64,000 nucleotides of DNA from Picochlorum sp. 'celeri' (Eukaryota > Chlorophyta > Trebouxiophyceae). Below are positions 11,431 to 21,762 of this stretch, in pieces. The translations under genes and the position numbers were made by a program. The stretch is taken from the NCBI GenBank assembly GCA_010909725.1, contig JAACMV010000014.1, forward strand, positions 868,001-932,000, written 5' to 3'. A model generated the notes under the pieces. It was not told the DNA's origin. It saw only the letters and a list, made by a program, of their open reading frames with translations, and ran no database searches. The first letter of the stretch is position 1, and every line of letters starts with the position of its first letter.

Positions 11431-12662
11431 CTATTCTACAGGGCCGAGTTGAATACCTTGCCATCTCTTCTCGGCTGCACTCTGCGCCCTACTCGCCCGC
11501 TGATTACTTGGAGAATCAGTATCGTCACTCTCCTTTCTCAAATACTTCCCCATCGCAGTTGGCTCCCGAGGAGCATCATCCCAATTGCTCATTTCAACAT
11601 CATACAACAACCCATCATCATTATCAGGGGTACCCAAACCTTGTTTCATCTTCGCTGTTCCATCCGAATACAGCACATAATTTTGGTATGTGGGAGCGAA
11701 TTGATGCATCGTGTCTGTCACAACATCCCCAAGAGACATGGCATGGCCAACAGCATCTCGCCCCAATCCAACAGAGTCTGATGCAAACTCCTTCCATGGG
11801 AACGCGAACAGCATGAATATCGCTGCTGGAAGCATTTCTATGCATGTCATAAAGTTCTGCACGGCGTTCCCATCTTCAGCAGAATCTATCAATCCCGCAC
11901 CCACCATGATGGAAATAAGAAGCCCCTGCCAATACGTCAGAAAAATAACAGACTTGACCAAAATGAACTTCAGCAACGGTCTAAACGGTTCTAATAACTC
12001 ATGTGTTCCCACATAGAATAACAAAAGCGCATACAATGCTACTGTATACGTTATATTATAGACAATGGTGATCCACAGGTAACTTCCTGATGGCGACCAA
12101 TTCCCTTCATCATAATTACCCGTGGCATATAATACCAGGGTCAGCACAGCTAAAATTGGTTTCAAAAAAACAAATTGCAAAGCTCCTCGCTTCACATTTC
12201 TAATAAACTGCCCATTCACTTGCATAGGAGGCAGACAGCATGTACATGCTGCCCAGGATGGCATCAGCACAACCCCTTGCATTTTTATCTCAACAGCCCC
12301 AGGACCTCCCACATACTCCAAACACAAAGACATGAAATTATAAATAATCCATGCTTCGTAGCAATCACGAGCCGTCGCAATATATATCGCTGCATCCTGT
12401 GCAACCAGGGATGCAAATGAACAAATGGCATACACAGGCACCAAGAAGATGATTCTAATAATGTACCGCTGAAACATAGGCTCCGTGTAGTTCCTTAAAT
12501 GTTGCACAATCTGCATCGATAGAAAAGTTGGTGCGTGAAATAAAAGACGACCACACGAGTGCATGGTAGATTTCGTACCTGGAAAATGCCAATCAGGGCT
12601 GCAATCAAAGCACACACCCCAGCAAGCACTGCTGCACCAGTGGAGGTGAAGAAAAAACCCAT
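11431..12662 (-). CDS. TMEM184/LAZ1-family (organic solute transporter alpha-like) membrane protein
   Basis: Exons 12662-12579 and 12510-11431 with a 68-nt intron (GTACGA...GATGCAG, phase 0) give 387 residues. Exon 1 is exactly the first membrane segment (28 residues). About seven membrane segments follow. The family signature HLRNYTEPMFQRYIIRI and the segment SLCLEYVGGPGA match DUF300/PF03619. Plant LAZ1 acts in vacuole and brassinosteroid homeostasis, and animal relatives move solutes. A hydrophilic acidic tail of about 100 residues is probably cytosolic. The substrate is unknown. Confidence 0.85.
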
Positions 12663-13229
12663 CTTCGCTGAACAATGAGACTCTCTCTACTCTATAAAAA
12701 CAATACGCATGAATAAATCCACCTCTGATGGCTCGCCAAAGACAACCTGAGGACACACAAGGACAATCGTTTCTCCGCGGTGTTGTCAACAGGTTGAAGC
12801 CCAGCTCACAAGATCCCTTTCTTTCCTATACCACTTGAATACAATGTGTCGAAAAGAATGCATGAGAAACCAAGAATAGTCACCACGACGTGGTCCGTGT
12901 GAGTTTGCAGTTGTACCTGACAATTCTCACCCGCGTTTTGGCTCTACCTGACTCAATACAGAGGCAAACTGGGTGTCAGGTTCTTTATACAATTATTTGA
13001 ATATCTCCTGTATCTCAGTGGGTGCGCTGAGCTCATCTATTGCCATGGAAACTCGATCAAGTCTTTTTAAGGAAACGGTTCAAACCCACGTTGAATCAAA
13101 AACTCTCATATCCCATCAACGTATCGATTTGATGGGACGTATCGGGCAGATGTGGTTTCAATATCTTTGAAAGATCTTTCACCCCATTGATTCCATGTTA
13201 TTGTTCAAAAATATAGATAATTTTTCATC
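12663..13229. other. intergenic region with recurrent palindrome
   Basis: This is the divergent upstream region of the TMEM184-like gene and the dicarboxylate translocator. I see no gene. Palindrome copy 2 is at 13112-13136, with CGTATCG repeated directly at 13120 and 13138. Confidence 0.6.
13112..13136. promoter_or_regulatory. recurrent palindrome, copy 2
   Basis: CCCATCAA and TTGATGGG arms with a 9-nt centre; counted as 6-bp arms the spacer is 13 nt. One more base pair extends it on each side (13111-13137). It lies 94 nt before the translocator ATG. Confidence 0.65.
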
Positions 13230-15033
13230 ATGATGCAACAGAGTACTATTATGCGGTCAAGGATGCCATGCGGCACCCGTGCTGCTGTGAAAATGATGGC
13301 AAAACAACCATCTTTCGGAGTGGTGAGATGTGCAGGAATCCAGGGATCTGCTCAGAAAATGGCCCTTGCTGGACGTGTTGTGAAGATCAATGAGAATGGT
13401 GATCGCAGAACGGGGGTTTGCAATGTTGCCCGACCAACTGGTGCTGGCGGGGATATCGTGGTCGCTGCTGCTGCGCCTTCTGATGGTATGTGCGGGTTTT
13501 TCCGACTACTATATTAATATATCATATCCTGATATAGGGTGTATGAGGGATTGGGATCACGGTGAGGAGGGTTTCTGAGCAGTAGGGTACATTTCTTGTG
13601 TGTATGCAGGAGGTATCAAGTGGGGAGCTGATTTGAAGAAATTGGCCACGTGTGTTGGAATTGCTGCTGTGATGTGGAATATTCCACCACCTGAGGGAGT
13701 GGCGTTGCAGGCGTGGCATTTGCTGTCCATCTTTTTGGGAACGATTGCTGGAATCATCACCCAGCCTCTTCCTCTTGGAGCCGTGGCTATGCTTGGTTTG
13801 GGAGCGACGATGATGACCAAGACTCTCACATTTTCTGCTGCATTTTCCGCGTTTGCCAGTGAGATTCCATGGCTTATTGCCATTGCTTTCTGGCTCTCAG
13901 GAGGTTTCATTCGCTCTGGATTGGGAGCCCGCATTGCATATAGCATTGTGTCTCTGTTCGGAAAGACAACAATCGGACTGACATACTCGCTCGTGTTTGC
14001 TGAGGCATTGTTAGCACCAGCAATTCCTTCTGTGGCAGCTCGTGCTGGAGGTTTGTTCCTTCCATTGGCCAAGGCATTGTGCTTGGCATGCGGATCTGAC
14101 CCAGAGAAGGGTACAGAGAAGAAGATGGGAGCATATTTGATGATGACATGCTTCTTGTGCACCACAGTATCATCAGGAATGTTCATTACAGCTATGGCTG
14201 CAAATCCTCTTGCCGTCAACCTGGCAACCGAAGCATTGGGATCAACCATTTCATGGGGAACATGGGCCATGTCTGCTATTGTGCCAGGGCTGACATGCTT
14301 GCTCCTCACACCTGCCTTGTTGTACATTTTGTATCCACCAGAGGTGAAGGATACTCCAGATGCTCCAGAAAAGGCCAAGGAAGAGCTTGCAAAGCTCGGA
14401 CCAATGAGCACGGATGAAAAGATTACCGCCGGTGCATTGGGCATTACAGTCCTCCTGTGGGTGTTTGGATCCTCAGTGGGTGTGAATGCTGTTGCCGCTG
14501 CATTGACTGGTCTCTCCATTCTTTTGATCACTGGTGTCGTGTCATGGAAGCAGTGCTTGTCTGACAACCAGGCTTGGGACACCTTGACCTGGTTTGCTGC
14601 CCTGATTGCCATGGCAGCATACCTGAACAAGTATGGTTTCATCGCATGGTTCTCAGAGAAGGTTGTTGGTGTTGTTGGAGGCCTTGGATTGAGCTGGCAG
14701 GCAGCATTCGGTCTCATCACAACCTTGTACTTTTATTCTCACTACTTCTTTGCCTCTGGAGCTGCCCACATTGGCGCCATGTACACTGCCTTCTTGTCAG
14801 TGGCCATTGCCTGTGGTACACCAGGCCTGTTGGCAGCTCTTGCATTGGGACAGTTGTCCAACGTGATGGGTTGCTTGACAACGTACGGTATTGGATCTGC
14901 CCCACCATTCTATGGCACAGGATATGTACCACAGGCCAAGTGGTACCAGTGGGGATTCCTCTTCTCCGTGGTGTACCTGTCCATCTGGCTTGGCGTCGGA
15001 GGTGCCTGGTGGAAGGTACTCGGCCTCTGGTAA
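13230..15033 (+). CDS. DIT1: plastid envelope dicarboxylate (2-oxoglutarate/malate) translocator, DiT family
   Basis: Exons 13230-13485 and 13610-15033 (intron 124 nt, GTATGT...ATGCAG, phase 1) give 559 residues. The first 85 or so residues are basic and Ala/Met-rich, a chloroplast transit peptide. The mature protein has about 12 membrane segments of the DASS/SODiT1 type. Signatures are FWLSGGFIRSGLG, EALLAPAIPSVAARAGG, SHYFFASGAAHIGAMY and the C-terminal PFYGTGYV...GGAWWKVLGLW. DiT proteins exchange malate for 2-oxoglutarate or glutamate across the inner envelope during ammonia assimilation. Whether it is DiT1 or DiT2 in specificity cannot be read. Its 3' neighbour is mitochondrial malate dehydrogenase, convergent. 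Confidence 0.9.
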
Positions 15034-15177
15034 AGAGCCGTCATCGGCCTTGATGAATGGAAATGAGATTCCAACTCATTGCGAATTGTCCTTTTTCAAA
15101 GAGAAGAGAAGGAAAGAGGTCATGAGAGATGTTTTCTTTCTCTGTTTTTACACAAGATAATGTAATCAACACATAAC

Positions 15178-16330
15178 TCAATGATTATGAGCAAACTCAA
15201 CACCCTTGTCAATAGAAGACTTGAGCTCTGGCATCATGGCCTTCAATCCAGCCTGCTCGTACTCATTGAGCTCCCCAAGTCCATACACTTCCTCCACACC
15301 GTGGCGTCCCAACTTGACTTTGCTGCTGAAGAATGGCAAATCGGTGACAGATGAAGCAACATATGAGCATTCAATAACATCCTCATCTCCATTCAAACCT
15401 CTAAGGCACGCATCAGCGAACAAGGCTCCAGCATAGGCCATGGACAAGGTTGCAGATCCCTTACCAGCCTTTGCCTGCACAACTTCAGTTCCTCCATCCT
15501 GAGTTCTTTTGGTGAGAGCATCAATCACATCAGCACTCAAAGGATTTGTTGGGTTTGGCACAGCCTGGGAGAACAATGGCAGAATTGTGACTCCGGCATG
15601 CCCTCCAATCACAGGAATATCCACCCTTTCAACATCCACGCCAGCCTTTTCTGCATAAAAGGTCTTGGCACGGACAACATCAAGCGTTGTCACTCCCAAA
15701 ACACGCTTTTCGTCATACACACCCATCTTCTTGAGAGTCTCAGCGGCGATTGGAACTGTGGAATTCACAGGGTTGGAGATGATGTTCAACAATGCTTTTG
15801 GGCAATGCTTTCCACACGCCTCAACCAACGATTTGACAATACCAGCATTGATCTTGAACAAATCATCACGAGTCATTCCAGGTTTTCTTGGAACTCCTGC
15901 TGGAATAATCACCACATCAGCGCCCTCCAACGCAGCGCCAAGCTCATCCTCCCCGGCATATCCCTTCACAGACGCCTTGGAGTTGATGTGGGACACATCA
16001 GCAGCTACTCCAGGGGTCCCAGCAATATCATACAGAGACAGTTCAGATACATATGGAGACAGCTTCATCAAAAGAGACAGTGGCTGTCCAATTCCTCCTG
16101 CAGAAAATCAACCAGAGATGAGAATGAGAATCCAGGGCAACAGATCGATCGCGGGCCGTCTCAAATCTCGCAGAGATCTCCCATCATGCTCAAACCTAAT
16201 GACTTTTATATCATAAAATCGTACCTGCAGCTCCCAAAACAGCCACCTTGCGCTCTGGAAGAGAACCAGACGCAAAACTTCGTGTGCCCAACTTCAAGGC
16301 TTCCTTTCCGGCGCGAACTAATGCATTCAT
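15178..16330 (-). CDS. MDH: mitochondrial malate dehydrogenase (NAD)
   Basis: Exons 16330-16225 and 16097-15178 (intron 127 nt, GTACGA...CTGCAG, phase 1) give 341 residues. The intron cuts inside the NAD-binding [13 protein letters not shown] glycine loop. The short leader ([20 protein letters not shown]) looks mitochondrial. Active-site motifs are present: [31 protein letters not shown] and the catalytic-His segment GGHAGVTI. The whole sequence is very close to plant mitochondrial MDH, including [15 protein letters not shown]. It interconverts malate and oxaloacetate in the TCA cycle and malate shuttle. Palindrome copy 3 lies 133 nt upstream. Confidence 0.93.
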
Positions 16331-16462
16331 CGTGACTCGATGTATTAAATAAAGTATTTATAATATAGTTTTGCCCTCGATGGAGCATCAGAGTCGTTTG
16401 ATTGCACACCAAGGGCTGATCCAGAGCAAGATTGAAGTCAATCTTTCTCACGTTTTGATACT

Positions 16463-16486
16463 CCCATCAACGGTGTCGTTGACAGG
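16463..16486. promoter_or_regulatory. recurrent palindrome, copy 3
   Basis: CCCATC and GACAGG arms (one mismatch) with a 12-nt spacer. The centre is itself a perfect TCAACG-N4-CGTTGA dyad. It sits between the divergent MDH (minus) and UTP4 (plus) start codons, about 135 nt from each. Confidence 0.6.
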
Positions 16487-16622
16487 GGTTTATTGAAACA
16501 AGAATGACCAACGCCCTGTGCCATGAATGAGGCATCTTTAGACCTTAAAGCGCATCTATATGTTCAATTGGTGCTACTAATACGTTCTATATATTCCTCA
16601 GCCTCGACCGTTGTGGCCAACC

Positions 16623-19001
16623 ATGGTTCAAAAGCGTCGGCATGCCTCTCAAACAGCAACACATGCACAGGCTCGTCGTCGAGAGGATGGTGCTGTGGAT
16701 CAGACAGGGCAGAATTCTCGACTTATTGCCATGCATCGTTTAGATATGGTGCCATGGAGGCCATCCTCGGTTGTTTCCATGGCAAGCAGTGAAGATGGAA
16801 GTTTGTGTACATGCTTGAGAGAAGACGGGCGCATAGATATGTACGATACGCAGCGAGATGTGCTCTTAAAATCATATCCTGGTAATTCAAATGCGTCACC
16901 ATCCTCCATTGTGACGTTGGAGGAAGATACGTCGAGAGGAAGGACAATTCGAATGTTTGTTGGAGGAATGGATGGGACAATCACGGAGATTGATGGGCAT
17001 ACGAGGTCGACACGCGTGGTGTGTGATTCTCATGGAGGTGCTGTATGGAATATGAGTCTGAAGAGTATGGGTGAAGGGGAAGAAGAAACAGCATCTCATG
17101 TGATTGCTGCTGCGTGTGATGATGGGTGTGTGAGATTGTACACTGTAGAAAAGGATGTGCCTGGTGTGAGTATTCGAACAAGCTTTCTTCCTGTTGATGG
17201 GAGGGCATTGTGTGTTGCATGGCATCCCAAAGAGAATGTAGTGGTGTCTGGGGGCACTGATGGATGTCTGCATGTATGGAATGCTGACACAGGCAGAGAG
17301 ATGACAAGGATTACTGTAGATGGGTTGAGTTCTTCTGGGGAGCCACCATGTATATGGTCGATACTTGTGCTTTCAGATGGGACAATAGTGAGTGGTGATA
17401 GTCTGGGACAGGTGTCCTTTTGGGATGGAAAGTTTGGCACCATGCTTGCCAAGTTCAATCCAAATGGGGCAGATGTCCTGGCGCTCGCGAGCTCGCCAAA
17501 GGGCGATGTTGTATTCTCAAGTGGTGTTGACCCTCGAATATATGTATTTAAACGGATATCTGGTGGTGACGGGAGGACAGAGTGGGCCTACTTGTCCTCA
17601 AAACAAGAGCATGCATTGGATGTGAGAGCTCTGTGTTGTTGCAGTAATCCTCAGGAAGACGCCTACGACCATCGTATCTTTAGCGCTGGAAATGACTCTA
17701 TGATTGTATCCCATTCAGTGGATAGGTTTTTAAAAGAGCATCCTAGAAGAGTTGATGTGGTGCCTCAGAGACCATGCATCTCAGTATCTGGCAGTGAGGA
17801 CCTTGATATCATGGCGACAGCGACAGCGAATTCACTTGATATCTGGAAATTACAAAACTCAAAAGATACTACTGTACTATCAAACAAGAATGATGGAGAT
17901 GTTTGTTCACCTGGGAAACCACCATTGCATGTTGCCCACATGTCAGTCACCTCTGGGGCACACATCACATCAGTTGCTGTGTCGAGTGATGCCCGTCTTG
18001 TAGCTTTTAGTGACAACAATGGTATCAAATGTATCAACATACGCGACATGTCATCCCACATGGCGACGGATGGAGAAATGGATGCATCTGTGGTGCCCAT
18101 TCTGGATGACACAAGTGATCCATCCACACTGCTAGGTATCAAATCAGTCGCGCTTCCTGCTGGAATGAGCACCGTACATAGCGTTGTACATGTCGAGTTT
18201 GTACCAAACAGCCATGCACTGATTGTATGCATGGCAGATGGCACCATCAAAATCATAGACTCTGTCTTGGATGCAGACAGCTCTGTCAACACTATTCGGG
18301 ACATTCATGACATGAGATTCAAAACATGGTTCAAAAAGGGCACACAAAAATCTTCAGCAAGAAGAGAATGTCCAATGATGGATGTGTGCCGAGTGAGCAA
18401 GGAGGGAGAGTATGTTGCCGTGGCCCTCAGGAATAGAGTCTTCATCATCTCATTGAAAACCCGCCACATCATCACCCAGATCCCTTCTTTCAATATGAAA
18501 CCAGGATCAGTAATTGCAGGTATAGAATTCTTGGAGAAGGATACGCTGATTGCTATAGTGACCTCCAAATCAGAGACTGCACTCTTTGATGTCTCCACAG
18601 GAGACGCATGTGCACTCCCAGGCCAAGACCCAACCCAGCAAGAACTGCACAATCTAGAATTAGAAACAACAGTTGTAGGCATCGCCGCAAGCCCTGCATC
18701 GTCCAAATCGGTGATTGTGTATTCAGCAAATGCCCTGTGTCATGTCGACTTTGACAGGCCATTGGTCAATGAAGCAGAGGCATCCACCAAGCATGGACGA
18801 CGACCGCGAGATAAAAAAGCCAAACTTGGGTTTGAAAGAGCCACCAAACATCGCAACTGTAGAGTCCTCCCATGCGAGCATCCGCTCCTGTATGCCTGTA
18901 GTGTCCATCCCAACAACCTGTTGGTTGTTCAGAAACCATGGGAATCCGTGTGGAGAGCGACACAATCAGCCCCTCTCGCCAAACACCGATATGGCACATA
19001 A
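16623..19001 (+). CDS. UTP4: UTP4/Cirhin, WD40 subunit of the t-UTP complex
   Basis: The protein has 792 residues and no intron seen; the frame opens upstream but ATG 16623 is the first ATG. It is built of two WD40 beta-propellers. The opening HRLDMVPWRPSSVVSMA segment, VSGGTDGCLHVWNADTGREM, CIWSILVLSDGTIVSGDSLG and VSFWDGKFGTMLAKF follow the Cirhin/UTP4 pattern. UTP4 is part of the t-UTP (UTP-A) module that loads first on nascent pre-rRNA in the nucleolus and is needed for 18S rRNA processing. UTP11, another member of the same small-subunit processome, is encoded at 49 kb. Confidence 0.8.
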   Translation: MVQKRRHASQTATHAQARRREDGAVDQTGQNSRLIAMHRLDMVPWRPSSVVSMASSEDGSLCTCLREDGRIDMYDTQRDVLLKSYPGNSNASPSSIVTLEEDTSRGRTIRMFVGGMDGTITEIDGHTRSTRVVCDSHGGAVWNMSLKSMGEGEEETASHVIAAACDDGCVRLYTVEKDVPGVSIRTSFLPVDGRALCVAWHPKENVVVSGGTDGCLHVWNADTGREMTRITVDGLSSSGEPPCIWSILVLSDGTIVSGDSLGQVSFWDGKFGTMLAKFNPNGADVLALASSPKGDVVFSSGVDPRIYVFKRISGGDGRTEWAYLSSKQEHALDVRALCCCSNPQEDAYDHRIFSAGNDSMIVSHSVDRFLKEHPRRVDVVPQRPCISVSGSEDLDIMATATANSLDIWKLQNSKDTTVLSNKNDGDVCSPGKPPLHVAHMSVTSGAHITSVAVSSDARLVAFSDNNGIKCINIRDMSSHMATDGEMDASVVPILDDTSDPSTLLGIKSVALPAGMSTVHSVVHVEFVPNSHALIVCMADGTIKIIDSVLDADSSVNTIRDIHDMRFKTWFKKGTQKSSARRECPMMDVCRVSKEGEYVAVALRNRVFIISLKTRHIITQIPSFNMKPGSVIAGIEFLEKDTLIAIVTSKSETALFDVSTGDACALPGQDPTQQELHNLELETTVVGIAASPASSKSVIVYSANALCHVDFDRPLVNEAEASTKHGRRPRDKKAKLGFERATKHRNCRVLPCEHPLLYACSVHPNNLLVVQKPWESVWRATQSAPLAKHRYGT

Positions 19002-19089
19002 CAAAATAGTAAAATATAGTTTGTAAATCATTGCTATGCATGTTTTTTGAATTTCTATAGAATTCATTGCCAAACATTCCTAACGCGGC

Positions 19090-19377
19090 ATGGCCTGTCC
19101 CATGCGTTTTGTTCTGGCTGGAATCTCTGCTCTCATTGCTCTATGTATATTCTGGAAACGTAGCTCATCAGATGCGTCAAAAGACTCATCCAGAGTCAGA
19201 ACAGCCATTGCTGCAAAGGTATGTCTCCTTTGTATTTATATTCTTGTTCTTGTCAACACCTTGTCAAAAAGGATGGTATTCGGTCTGCAGATGTCAACCA
19301 TGCCATGGTATAGAACAGTGCTCGACATGTTCACAGGACGGTTTCTAATAGACGTGTACAAGGCAGCTCGTGACTGA
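19090..19377 (+). CDS. small single-pass membrane protein, unrecognised
   Basis: Exons 19090-19218 and 19291-19377 with a 72-nt intron (GTATGT...CTGCAG, phase 0) give 71 residues. One membrane segment (RFVLAGISALIALCIFW) is followed by a short basic linker and a conserved-looking end MPWYRTVLDMFTGRFLIDVY. The intron has no stop and a length divisible by three, so retention would give a 95-residue form. I do not recognise the family. The size and topology would suit a small organelle-membrane assembly factor, but that is a guess. Confidence 0.55.
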   Translation: MACPMRFVLAGISALIALCIFWKRSSSDASKDSSRVRTAIAAKVCLLCIYILVLVNTLSKRMVFGLQMSTMPWYRTVLDMFTGRFLIDVYKAARD

Positions 19378-19502
19378 CTGATTGCTGACCAACTTCAGTA
19401 CTGTGAATGAAAAAATGAATGATACCACCATATACATGATACTAGAATTTGTTTGTTACATTACTCACTCTCATACATGAAAATTCATCATCATCGTTGT
19501 CA

Positions 19503-20118
19503 TCATTGGTCATTCTTCACGCCCAACTGCGTCCCACTCGGATTCTCAACCACCACTGTGGCATGCTGCTCCTGTTGCTGCTGTGAGCCACCGCCACTCA
19601 TGGCACTACCCCCACCCACTGCAGTCTCCGAATTCACTGGAGTGACCGCATTACACACCGCACATTTCACCGACCGAGCCCCATACGCATACATGAGCGT
19701 CACCTGACATCCATTACACAAGACGTGGCCCAGCTGATTTGCTTGCTGGGCATCATTCATTGTACCACACAGAGAGCACTGAACTTGGGTCGCTCCTCGC
19801 GGGTACATGAGCTGTACTCGACAGTGCGGGTTACAACATGATAGCTGTGCCATATCTGAAGACTGAGATACCGGATTTATATGGGAACAGCGAGCGCATC
19901 GAACATTCTGAGCACCACTTGGGTACATGAGCATGGTTCTGCAACCTTGGCACATTAACTGGCTCTGTTGGACGCTTCCTGTAGAGGTATATATAGAAAA
20001 AACTATTTTCAGTCCACACTGCTACCGCATTGGTCTCGTATAGGGAATTCTCGAATTGTTGAACCAGGGACATGAGGACACAACCACGCGTACCTGAAGG
20101 TCTTGGCTGAGTCGACAT
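19503..20118 (-). CDS. LSD1/LOL-type protein with three zinc fingers
   Basis: Exons 20118-20094 and 19978-19503 (intron 115 nt, GTACGC...CTACAG, phase 1) give 166 residues. Three zf-LSD1 modules follow the pattern CxxCRxxLMYPxGAxxVxCxx[20 protein letters not shown], then a CNPHC variant reading [16 protein letters not shown], then [19 protein letters not shown]. Plant LSD1 and LOL proteins are transcriptional regulators of oxidative-stress-triggered cell death. A Gln-rich, Gly-rich tail follows. The second finger has three residues between its first cysteines instead of two. The domain call is certain and the role is by analogy. Confidence 0.88.
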
Positions 20119-20425
20119 TGTATTGTGCTATATAATTTCCTATGAAAATGTAATACGTTATCTATGGGAATGCGCTGCACTTGTGTCCAGTCAATTTTAA
20201 AATGTCAAGGATTCCACGCATGATGTGTTCACCAAGAGTCGTATACACTCCTGTATCGTCTTTCTAGCCTTTATTACTACAATATAGGTATTATTATTAT
20301 TAAATATACTAGCGCCATGGATATCGAATGGTGACGAGTACTCGTGGCGCCTTTTTTTCTTGGATTGGCCAAAGGAAGGTTGCGCCCCCCTCTCTCTCTC
20401 TCTGTTGAGGAGAGAGAAAATCCAT
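20119..20425. other. intergenic region
   Basis: This is the upstream region of the LSD1-like gene and the 3' region of the ATG18-like gene. It contains a CT-rich microsatellite around 20389-20405 next to a GAGAG arm. No gene is seen. Confidence 0.5.
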
Positions 20426-20443
20426 CTACTTGATGTAGATGGA
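20421..20443. repeat. 9-bp hairpin over the stop codon of the ATG18-like gene
   Basis: TCCATCTAC, a 5-nt loop, then GTAGATGGA, perfect in both arms. The stop codon of the minus-strand gene (ends at 20426) lies in it. A CT/GA-repeat stem at 20389-20418 and a CTTCC-GTAA-GGAAG hairpin near 20457-20470 flank it. Confidence 0.5.
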
Positions 20444-21659
20444 CTCTTCGTGGTGGTCTTCCGTAAGGAAGAGAGAATGGGCGACACTGGAACACATGCC
20501 TCTCGCATTTACGTCAAATTCGACGCAGTGGTATGCTCCTGTGGTGGATATAATGAATACGAGCCCATCGTATTTGGTATCAAAGGAAGCAATGCATTTG
20601 TTTGCATCTGGCAGGTGGAACTGTGCCCATGATCGTTCTGATAACAGATATGAGGTTCCGACGCTTCCAGGGAGCATTCGACGTAACACTGACAGCGGGC
20701 CTTTTTGCTGTGATACTGATGGCACGTTGTCTCTGACGAGCTGGTATCCCTCTTCTGCATCTTCCTCGTCACCACGCAGGTCAAACACATGGAGGGTGCC
20801 CTTGTCGCTCGTGGACGCAAGCCAGTGTGGCATCGCATCTTCAAAACTAAATGCAAGACTGTACATGATGGCTGGATCAGTTCCACGCCGAACTTCTCGT
20901 ATCTTTGATCCATCCTGAGTGGAGAAAATGCGGATGAGCGTCCCCTTTTCTGATGCTGTCGCAACAAACTTGCCATGATGTGTCAATGCGAGTGCCGCCA
21001 GGTTTCTATTATGCGCTTGGATCGTTTTCGATCTCTTTGCGTCTAATATATCTACTTGCAGCTCTCCTATATGCTTACCAGGGTGAACGACAACGATCGA
21101 GTCTGGTGATGAGCTCATGGCCAAGAGACCCAAGGGGTTGTGTATGGTTTCTGCTGTGTGCACCTGTCTCAGGTCTTCTAAATCATACACATGCACGCTG
21201 GTATCTAATGCGACAGCGATTCTATTTTTACGTAATTTGACATCCCGCACTGCTGTTCTATAGCTCAATTCGCCTATCGCTCTGCCCTGGTGATCGTCCC
21301 ACAGAATAACCTTGTTGGGAGGGAATTTTGGAATTTCTCCGCCACCAACCAGCGCTACAATGTTGGATTTGAACATCATTTCGACCCGTTTGAACCCCCC
21401 AGCAACAAATTCTCTTCTGTACTGCATATTCGAAAGTGTGTTTTGTTTGGAATCTTGTTGTCAAGCAATTGTATTCTTTTGGTGCAAAGACAAGACCCAT
21501 ACAAGTACGGTGTTATTTATCCTCACGTACCGATTCATCGAATGGATATGTCGTATAAATTCTAAACCCATTACTTAATGCACATGTGAAGCATTCTCCG
21601 CTTTGGTTGAACGAGACGGAGAGAATGTCCTGACACGGCTTTCGAGGGTGGAGAGCCAT
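20426..21659 (-). CDS. ATG18: PROPPIN autophagy protein, ATG18/WIPI3-WIPI4 type
   Basis: Exons 21659-21531 and 21421-20426 (intron 109 nt, GTACGT...ATGCAG, phase 0) give 374 residues. It is a seven-bladed WD40 propeller. SVSFNQSGECFTCALSNGFRIY opens the first blade. The phosphoinositide-binding motif appears as EVRRGTDPAIMYSLAFS (RRG, with Val where FRRG has Phe), as in WIPI3/WIPI4. FVATASEKGTLIRIFSTQDG precedes it. These proteins bind PI3P on membranes and help lipid transfer during autophagosome formation. The tail contains no further domain. Confidence 0.88.
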
Positions 21660-21762
21660 GGTCACACCCGTATCTCTGTAGAATATATCTATGTGCCTAC
21701 TTTATTATACATTATTTTTTAGGTACTTTATGTATTAATAATGAATGAATGCAGTAGCATTA

